DNA of 64,000 nt from Antedon mediterranea. Taxonomy: Eukaryota > Echinodermata > Crinoidea > Comatulida > Antedonidae. This document shows positions 63,301-64,000 of the stretch, one piece after another. The stretch spans positions 17,544,501-17,608,500 of the forward strand of contig NC_092672.1 of the NCBI RefSeq assembly GCF_964355755.1, in the 5' to 3' direction. The notes beneath the pieces were generated by a model, which saw only the letters and a list, made by a program, of their open reading frames with translations, did not search any database and was not told the origin of the DNA. Positions within the stretch are counted from its first letter, which is position 1, and the number at the start of each line of letters is the position of its first letter. A program made the position numbers and the translations under genes.

Positions 63301-63903
63301 TCAACTGATAAAAGCTATATTTACATGATTCATTTTCCTCTTGAAGCTTCAACAAAATTGTTTTGTCTTCAGAAAAATATAATATTTATTGAGTTACGAA
63401 CAATAATAGGTTTGTGATATGAAATGACAGCCATTTTGGACCCATCTTGGATTTGAGGTTGCAGTAAATGTGCACTGGCAATTATTTTACCTAATGGTGT
63501 AGGCTAACAAAAAAACTTAGTGCTTAGTGTGTACAGAGGTGGCATAAAAATGAGAAGATTCACTCACACAAATCCTGTCAATACAAATTGACTACTGTCA
63601 TATGATGGTACCAATTCACTGGAAAAAACATAATAAAAATATCTCTTATCAATCAAAAGTCATCATGAATTGAATGAAACTCAACAAAGTCTAAACAAAT
63701 TAAGACAAACCTGGTAAAGTCTGCAGCAACAGGAGCAGTAACAAAAGATGCCATTGGCTTTCTGTGTACTTGAGTAAACATTTGTAATAACTCTCCACTT
63801 TTACTGATTAATTCACTTCTAGTACAAAGTCGTAATTGATGTTCTACCTCCTGAAGCAAGGATTCTAGTAGCTCAGTCTCTTGTGTTAAAGAGTTCTTTT
63901 GAC
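15321..63903 (-). CDS. TRIM37: TRIM37, E3 ubiquitin-protein ligase (coiled coil, MATH domain and C-terminal tail; 16 exons; 5' part outside window)
   Basis: Sixteen minus-strand exons join with matching phases into a 2093-nt coding segment (about 696 residues). The protein starts within the coiled coil ([18 protein letters not shown]), continues through the MATH/TRAF domain ([45 protein letters not shown]), the helical [11 protein letters not shown] to [11 protein letters not shown] segment, the acidic block [17 protein letters not shown] and LEEGEL, and a Ser/Lys-rich tail ending DHNEDQII. These blocks match my knowledge of vertebrate TRIM37 closely; the tail diverges. In vertebrates TRIM37 is a RING-B-box-coiled-coil-MATH ligase linked to peroxisomal PEX5 stability, centrosome number control and histone H2A ubiquitination. 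RING and B-box exons must lie beyond 64000. Introns total about 46.5 kb, filled with transposons. No frameshift or stop occurs in any exon. Confidence 0.95.
16064..16183 (+). rRNA. 5S rRNA-like sequence (gene, or 5S-derived SINE head)
   Basis: 120 nt with the 5S order: cgttgaa, ggttctcgtcagatcaccga, agttaagcaacg (internal promoter box A region), gggcctggtc, ctggatgggagaccgtct and gggtgctgta. Helix I is kept by complementary arms (ccggtatatac and gtatataccgg), reaching 11 pairs. The 3' half departs more from the usual sequence, and no T-run terminator follows. The tail (ggcaagatgctttaatctca) resembles SINE tails, so a 5S-derived SINE (SINE3 type) is as likely as a true gene. Confidence 0.75.
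17189..18900 (-). pseudogene. LINE reverse transcriptase fragments, heavily frameshifted
   Basis: Minus-strand pieces appear in order: [20 protein letters not shown] (18544-18341, before the RT core), [10 protein letters not shown] (18217-17981), [13 protein letters not shown] (17813-17616, C-terminal region) and [15 protein letters not shown] (17395-17189, a LINE C-terminal block). The RT motif C is not recognisable. It lies inside the TIR-bounded element, so it probably inserted there later. Confidence 0.75.
19592..19801 (-). CDS. TRIM37: TRIM37 exon w15
   Basis: 210 nt, acceptor aatttatag, donor gtaaaa. Encodes [20 protein letters not shown] and a Lys-rich stretch ([11 protein letters not shown]). 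The first third of the exon and its acceptor are tandemly duplicated just upstream (19866-19999); that second copy would run into a stop if used. Confidence 0.88.
19738..19999 (-). repeat. Tandem duplication of a TRIM37 exon border
   Basis: About 120 bp around the w15 acceptor (19738-19855) recur directly upstream as 19866-19999, including aggcaaactcactataaatt. The second copy holds a decoy acceptor at 19941-19942. Confidence 0.85.
20000..20253. mobile_element. MITE with ~28-bp terminal inverted repeats
   Basis: The left end taccgtatatcctctggtat and the right end (reversed) taccgtatatcttctagtat are inverted copies continuing into aatcccac. Both ends start with TA, fitting a Tc1/mariner or pogo-type target. 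Length about 254 bp, no coding sequence. It lies in the intron between w14 and w15. Confidence 0.8.
20316..20365 (-). CDS. TRIM37: TRIM37 exon w14
   Basis: 50 nt, acceptor cttctccag, donor gtaaaa. Encodes [16 protein letters not shown]. Very small, but both borders and both phases fit. Confidence 0.85.
20474..20511 (+). repeat. tRNA-like B box, possible SINE remnant
   Basis: ggttgcaggtttgaatcccgc resembles the Pol III B box and T arm of a tRNA. No A box or full cloverleaf seen. The flank (20520-20610) recurs reversed at 41625-41700. Confidence 0.35.
22660..22685 (+). repeat. Helentron-like palindromic end
   Basis: Imperfect palindrome aattcgtca-ttg-taacgaatt, followed by ataggtgatc. A member of the family described at 26119-27579. 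Confidence 0.55.
23059..23133. other. Perfect 34-bp hairpin with 7-nt loop
   Basis: Arms 23059-23092 and 23100-23133 are exact reverse complements around ggtattg. Core: atatacgttgtaggtaaaat. The arms carry no recognised element end. Transcribed as part of the TRIM37 intron it would form a long perfect duplex. Confidence 0.95.
24050..24080 (+). repeat. Helentron-like palindromic end
   Basis: ctagaatttaattcgtca-ctt-tgacaaattataggtgatc; one mismatch in the palindrome (g to a). The following 250 bp match the copy at 22660. Confidence 0.6.
24932..25070 (-). CDS. TRIM37: TRIM37 exon w13
   Basis: 139 nt, acceptor tttactag, donor gtaata. Encodes an acidic run, [17 protein letters not shown]. No known domain. 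Phase fits both neighbours. Confidence 0.88.
25218..25525. mobile_element. Hairpin MITE remnant
   Basis: gttgaaaaattgactgct (25238-25255) and its exact reverse complement (25278-25295) form an 18-bp stem, extendable with mismatches to gagaatatt on both sides. Further out, tataacacacct (25339) pairs with aggtgtgttata-like sequence near 25509. No coding sequence. Confidence 0.5.
26119..27579 (+). mobile_element. Helitron/Helentron-like non-autonomous element (complete)
   Basis: The left end is aactagatttaattcgtcac: its palindrome aattcgtca-cta-tgacgaatt (26131-26151) is followed by ggttatatgcat (26155-26166). The right end repeats ggttatatgcat (27551-27562) as one arm of a hairpin closed by atgcatataac, an 11-bp stem with a 3-nt loop. 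A left subterminal sequence matched by a 3' hairpin arm is the layout described for Helentron-type elements. A tRNA-like sequence lies inside. No Rep or helicase coding sequence. Confidence 0.6.
26454..26521 (-). repeat. tRNA-like sequence inside a Helentron-like element
   Basis: On the minus strand, tggctcggtgg looks like an A box and gagttcgagtctc like a B box, about 35 nt apart. Acceptor-stem pairing is not convincing, so this is a tRNA-derived remnant and not a tRNA gene. Confidence 0.45.
28790..29125 (-). pseudogene. LINE reverse transcriptase fragment
   Basis: The minus strand reads NDLPNCL, then [17 protein letters not shown] (motif C, ADD), then [14 protein letters not shown] and [14 protein letters not shown], which is the usual LINE order of RT palm and thumb. 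Two or more stops and frame changes interrupt it. It lies in the TRIM37 intron between w12 and w13. Confidence 0.75.
29573..29704 (-). CDS. TRIM37: TRIM37 exon w12
   Basis: 132 nt, acceptor tatttgcag, donor gtaatt. Encodes [20 protein letters not shown] and a Lys/Ser-rich basic stretch ([17 protein letters not shown]), a possible nuclear localisation signal by composition. Reading through the donor would hit a stop at once, which supports splicing here. Confidence 0.88.
30040..30150 (+). repeat. Helentron-like palindromic end with adjacent tRNA-like sequence
   Basis: Palindrome aatctgtca-ctt-tgacagatt (30043-30063), then gtagtgtagcttgggggtta (A-box-like) and ccagggttcaattctga (B-box-like) within 30083-30146. 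The palindrome differs from other copies in both arms together. Confidence 0.5.
30487..30687 (-). CDS. TRIM37: TRIM37 exon w11
   Basis: 201 nt, acceptor ttattccag, donor gtaagg. Encodes [20 protein letters not shown] and a Ser/Thr-rich region. Phases agree with both neighbours. Confidence 0.88.
30952..31178 (-). CDS. TRIM37: TRIM37 exon w10
   Basis: 227 nt, acceptor gcttttcag, donor gtatgt. Starts [19 protein letters not shown], completing the conserved acidic block, then [20 protein letters not shown], an amphipathic segment. Confidence 0.93.
31574..31707 (-). CDS. TRIM37: TRIM37 exon w9 (acidic block)
   Basis: 134 nt, acceptor aattcag, donor gtaagt. Encodes an acidic and Ser-rich run ending [10 protein letters not shown], part of a block conserved in TRIM37 proteins. 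Confidence 0.94.
31806..31987 (-). CDS. TRIM37: TRIM37 exon w8
   Basis: 182 nt, acceptor tctttag, donor gtaagt. Encodes a polar, low-complexity segment ([10 protein letters not shown], then [12 protein letters not shown]) with no known fold. Supported by its splice sites, its phase and its position before the acidic block. Confidence 0.9.
32598..32649 (-). CDS. TRIM37: TRIM37 exon w7
   Basis: 52 nt, acceptor cactag, donor gtaatt. Encodes [17 protein letters not shown], continuing the helix begun in the previous exon. Confidence 0.92.
33201..33308 (-). CDS. TRIM37: TRIM37 exon w6
   Basis: 108 nt, phase 0 on both sides, acceptor ttttccag, donor gtttgt (weaker than usual). Encodes [20 protein letters not shown] and a helical run ending NDLKE, just after the MATH domain. 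Confidence 0.93.
33880..35700 (-). pseudogene. Tigger-like transposase (HTH plus DDE), broken
   Basis: Order on the minus strand: N-terminal helical region (35700-35377), a stop, a CENP-B type DNA-binding segment (ending [18 protein letters not shown]), then the catalytic core with NMDQTPLPF (first Asp), [13 protein letters not shown] (frame 35259-34885), [11 protein letters not shown] (second Asp) and [13 protein letters not shown] (third Asp) in frame 34763-34275. All three acidic residues survive, unlike the shorter copy. Two stops, a frameshift near 34880 and a small deletion after the second Asp block break it. Acts as a cut-and-paste transposase of the pogo/Tigger group. Confidence 0.88.
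33955..35760 (-). mobile_element. Tigger/pogo-like DNA transposon, longer copy
   Basis: The left end (ccataaaacctcgaaaagaa after a TA at 33955-33956) matches the terminus of the element at 6568-7477, with the same tandem gggcttcttttcgag subterminal repeats. The right end is not clear; about 35760 is a guess from a degraded ggggttttata. The minus strand encodes most of a transposase. Confidence 0.82.
36264..39400 (-). pseudogene. hAT transposase with zinc-finger N-terminus (ZMYM1-like)
   Basis: The start at 39400 reads [16 protein letters not shown] and continues to a C2H2-like finger interrupted by one stop (HI-stop-TVHG). After a possible small intron (donor gtactg near 39154, acceptor ttcaacag near 38678) comes a TTF-type domain ([13 protein letters not shown], then [20 protein letters not shown]), a DUF4371-type catalytic region ([20 protein letters not shown] and [16 protein letters not shown]) and the hAT dimerisation domain ([20 protein letters not shown]). 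The DDE residues appear to be kept. Frameshifts near 38260, 38090 and 37440-37300 inactivate it. Terminal repeats were not found. Confidence 0.88.
39946..40126 (-). CDS. TRIM37: TRIM37 exon w5 (MATH domain)
   Basis: 181 nt, acceptor tactctag, donor gtaagt. Encodes [10 protein letters not shown] and [18 protein letters not shown] followed by ILQFQ, the most conserved stretch of the MATH domain and the best single proof that the gene is TRIM37. Confidence 0.97.
40127..41286. other. TRIM37 intron w4-w5, no feature seen
   Basis: AT-rich sequence with poly-T runs. I see no coding sequence, element ends or tandem repeats. Confidence 0.5.
41287..41363 (-). CDS. TRIM37: TRIM37 exon w4 (MATH domain)
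   Basis: 77 nt, acceptor attttaag, donor gtaagt. Encodes [20 protein letters not shown] and LPETS, a MATH beta-strand segment strongly conserved in TRIM37. Confidence 0.95.
41400..41445 (+). repeat. Helentron-like palindromic end
   Basis: aactagatttaattcgtaac, then acgacgtatt and gtaggttata: a diverged copy of the same left end as at 26119. The matching 3' hairpin was not found. Confidence 0.5.
42265..42303 (-). repeat. Helentron-like palindromic end, reverse orientation
   Basis: On the minus strand: aactagatttgaactcgtca, ctt, tgacgagtt, then agttatccgc. The palindrome (42269-42289) is perfect. It faces the copy at 41400, so two ends point at each other 0.85 kb apart. Confidence 0.6.
42314..42838. 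mobile_element. MITE with ~50-bp perfect-to-near-perfect TIRs (copy A)
   Basis: The left end tagggagttttcgcaacctt continues through acgaatacgataacg to cggatacgtcac. The right end is its reverse complement with one change. 525 bp long, no coding sequence. A second copy lies reversed at 59633-60150. The target duplication is not certain (AT-rich flanks). Confidence 0.9.
43062..43143 (-). CDS. TRIM37: TRIM37 exon w3 (MATH domain)
   Basis: 82 nt, acceptor gatttacag, donor gtaagt. Encodes [11 protein letters not shown] and [10 protein letters not shown] of the MATH domain. Ends in phase 0. Confidence 0.95.
45280..45295 (+). repeat. G16 tract
   Basis: Sixteen consecutive G between ccca and tcact. 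A homopolymer of this length is prone to length error and to slippage. Confidence 0.9.
45640..45990. repeat. Single unit of the ~0.3 kb tandem repeat family
   Basis: Same block order as in 13440-14740 (ctgtagagactttgttt, ggatacaggtttctaatagc, atgcaaattagggggtgaaa, ggctagagagttgatttttt). It ends with a 36-bp local duplication around gaaacattttaagaaagaaa (45917-45975). Confidence 0.85.
46140..46600. repeat. aggcct/ctag-rich low-complexity stretch
   Basis: Dense in overlapping cctaggcctaggcc, ctagtag and agcctac strings, far richer in CTAG and AGGCCT than its surroundings. An 81-codon frame (46120-46365) is present but its composition follows the repeat, so I do not call it a gene. Confidence 0.6.
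47590..49230. repeat. 157-bp satellite array, eleven copies
   Basis: The block tgatgaacactaataattt starts at 47611, 47769, 47925, 48083, 48241, 48398, 48551, 48708, 48865, 49023 and 49130. Spacing is 153-158 bp except the last (107 bp, internal deletion). Each unit also has aaaggtacagttacgtaatt, tttttcttgagagcgtgttt and cagcattcaattgct. Units look above 90% identical in the middle of the array, more diverged at the edges. Confidence 0.95.
49723..50244 (-). CDS. Unrecognised ORF with N-terminal hydrophobic segment
   Basis: 173 codons from the first ATG (50244) on the minus strand, within a TRIM37 intron and on the same strand. It begins [20 protein letters not shown], which looks like a signal anchor (single membrane segment after a basic residue). 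Then comes a hydrophilic stretch ([40 protein letters not shown]) and a second hydrophobic run ([20 protein letters not shown]). I do not recognise the family. It could be a pseudogene piece or chance; an uninterrupted frame of this length is unusual in such AT-rich DNA. Confidence 0.3.
   Translation of the reverse strand: MQFLLFLKRVCFVVLILIHTIKYLKVFNCCNNSQFNDDHHTYQPERFKMRDRTQSIYSPHLLVATCDGNKFSSLALLAGNITLARKIYDEWHLLYSGTAVNDANIIRLYITLFFVNSTFFMLIHEFILLKNIFWRVKIELIHQPIARKLGLPFINAHKIMSCVIVIMTNVKWL
50870..51330. repeat. Reversed partial copies of the ~0.3 kb tandem repeat family
   Basis: tcgtaaaatgttttattaga occurs twice (50910 and 51169), with caaagtggtctc, gaaacctgtatctgggtcat and gtctctacag in the reverse order of the 13440-14740 units. 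Confidence 0.8.
51756..54954 (+). mobile_element. Helentron-like element with 1.55 kb internal tandem duplication
   Basis: Two direct copies (51756-53300 and 53302-54848) match over about 1.55 kb. Each begins actagacatgtaactcgtca with palindrome aactcgtca-ctt-tgacgagtt (51765-51785, 53312-53332) followed by ggttatccgc. Only the right end carries the terminal hairpin ggttatcctgcaac-ttc-gttgcggataacc (54867-54896), itself duplicated 56 bp on (54923-54952). gcggataacc is the reverse complement of the left ggttatccgc. No protein is encoded. Confidence 0.75.
56372..56751 (+). CDS. Unrecognised open frame inside the inverted-repeat element
   Basis: About 125 codons open after a stop near 56366, with no internal Met near the front. 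It reads [40 protein letters not shown] and [20 protein letters not shown], with the balanced composition of real protein. A second frame (56210-56551) overlaps it. It might be an exon of a captured gene or part of an unknown transposase. No family recognised. Confidence 0.3.
57680..57905 (+). repeat. Helentron-like left end and body fragment
   Basis: aactaaaatttaattcctca-ctt-tgaagaataaat resembles the palindromic end with decay, followed by aggtgatcattt, a tatacagtatttactatata run and agcataagtgaaattacg as in the copies at 22660 and 24050. Confidence 0.55.
58550..58665 (+). repeat. Dispersed repeat shared with 33480-33620
   Basis: gaagcagaacgaaggctgtg, aagtgcagctacg and caatcttccgacgat occur in the same order and orientation as at 33484-33615. 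Confidence 0.6.
59390..59600. repeat. Inverted copy of 51460-51625
   Basis: tttattactgacagttg, aataattacaaaaaatataa and gactatgacagtgacagttt occur as the reverse complement of 51480-51610, about 8 kb away. Confidence 0.75.
59633..60150. mobile_element. MITE with ~50-bp TIRs (copy B, reversed)
   Basis: The ends tagagaggtttcgcaatttt and (reversed) tagggaggttttgcaacctt carry on through acgaatacgataacgaaaac. The interior (tgacgaatatcaccagtc, gcttggctgcctaggc in reverse) matches copy A at 42314-42838 in the opposite orientation. Confidence 0.9.
60458..60494. other. Hairpin with 10-bp perfect outer stem
   Basis: ctagatggta and taccatctag pair exactly around tgctcgcttcgctcgcg, which is GC-rich in an AT-rich region. 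Similar hairpins close the 3' ends of Helitron-like elements, but no matching left end was found. Confidence 0.5.
60545..60800. repeat. Three imperfect ~100-120 bp tandem units
   Basis: gttgagaacagtgttaaa recurs near 60560, 60668 and 60760, each followed by a (g/c)a(t/c)c(g/a)t(a/g)cattaatgttat block and ttgttgtatattg. Confidence 0.75.
60870..61590 (+). pseudogene. Non-LTR retrotransposon C-terminal fragment
   Basis: Frame 60876-61259 has [20 protein letters not shown], then [20 protein letters not shown] and [17 protein letters not shown], the usual LINE region after the RT (LGV-D..L.F..H, then the LY..L..P.L.Y block). A frameshift near 61200 leads to 61220-61468, ending at a natural stop, and the 3' tail ends in gaataaataaaaa repeats (61545-61585). 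The endonuclease and RT core are absent (5' truncation). Jockey-like by appearance. Confidence 0.82.
62905..63375. repeat. Direct repeat pair of ~95 bp
   Basis: atatagaattc, gtttctcaactgataaaagc and tcctcttgaagctt in the same order at 62915-63000 and 63285-63375, 365 bp apart, near TRIM37 exon w2. Confidence 0.8.
63568..63618 (-). CDS. TRIM37: TRIM37 exon w2
   Basis: 51 nt, acceptor tttttccag, donor gtgagt. Encodes [16 protein letters not shown], the start of the MATH/TRAF domain. Its 2-nt end phase fits the exon at 43143, which sets the intron between them at 20.4 kb. Confidence 0.93.
63711..63903 (-). CDS. TRIM37: TRIM37 exon w1 (coiled coil)
   Basis: 193 nt, acceptor ttttag, donor gtttgt, entering with 2 nt and leaving with 2 nt of a codon. 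It encodes [18 protein letters not shown] and [10 protein letters not shown], the end of the coiled coil and the linker to the MATH domain. First TRIM37 exon inside the window. Confidence 0.95.
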
Positions 63904-64000
63904 CTAAAACAATTCAAGTACTAAAACTACTATTTCATTTAATAACAATAATAATATGTCATTCTTATACTGTATAGCGCTTCATGTTTTTACCTTTGTT

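Larger units (their letters stand above)
43144..63567. other. TRIM37 intron w2-w3 (20.4 kb), repeat-rich
   Basis: The largest intron in the window. Elements found are listed separately. Stretches where I see nothing certain: 43144-45630 (apart from a repeat piece at 44880-45015 shared with 58895-59010 and 62620-62735), 46600-47590, 49240-49720, 57060-57660 and 61600-62890. Confidence 0.6.

Overview
The window is animal nuclear DNA, AT-rich and crowded with transposons. The 5S-like sequence, the many aggcctaggcct strings and the transposon families suggest a marine invertebrate deuterostome, probably an echinoderm; this is inference. The only host gene I can support is TRIM37 (E3 ubiquitin ligase), on the minus strand. 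I assembled it from 16 small exons with GT/AG borders and matching phases. They run from the coiled coil (63903) through the MATH/TRAF domain (exons at 63.6, 43.1, 41.3 and 40.1 kb, ending at 33.3 kb) to the acidic and Ser-rich tail, with the stop at 15321. The RING and B-box exons must lie beyond 64000. Coding length in the window is 2093 nt over about 48.6 kb.

Region by region: 1-8650 is nested retroelement debris. It holds a 5'-truncated LINE piece (1.1-1.8 kb), a decayed Ty3/gypsy element on the minus strand (1.8-5.5 kb) and a BEL/Pao element on the plus strand (5.8-8.6 kb), whose protease is split by a pogo/Tigger-like transposon with a TA target duplication. 8.8-13.4 kb is a nearly full-length CR1/L2-type LINE: an SGNH-esterase ORF1, then endonuclease and reverse transcriptase in ORF2, with a long-inverted-repeat element inserted in its 3' UTR. 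13.4-14.7 kb is a tandem array of about 0.3 kb units.

The TRIM37 introns hold: a 5S rRNA-like sequence and a TIR-bounded element carrying a LINE fragment (15.8-19.5 kb); Helitron/Helentron-like elements recognised by a covarying palindrome near one end and a hairpin at the other (22-30 kb, 41-42 kb, 51-55 kb, 57.7 kb); a perfect 34-bp hairpin (23.1 kb); a second Tigger-like element (34.0-35.7 kb); a hAT transposase with a zinc finger (36.3-39.4 kb); a pair of about 520 bp MITEs in opposite orientation (42.3 and 59.6 kb); an 11-copy, 157-bp satellite (47.6-49.2 kb); a 1.55 kb tandem duplication (51.8-54.9 kb); a TIR-like pair around 55.3 and 58.5 kb; and another LINE fragment (60.9-61.6 kb).

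The genes do not form an operon or pathway. TRIM37 is the host unit and nearly everything else is transposon sequence within or downstream of it. All transposon reading frames I examined carry frameshifts, stops or deletions, except that the reverse transcriptase part of the CR1/L2 ORF2 is one long open frame (775 codons).
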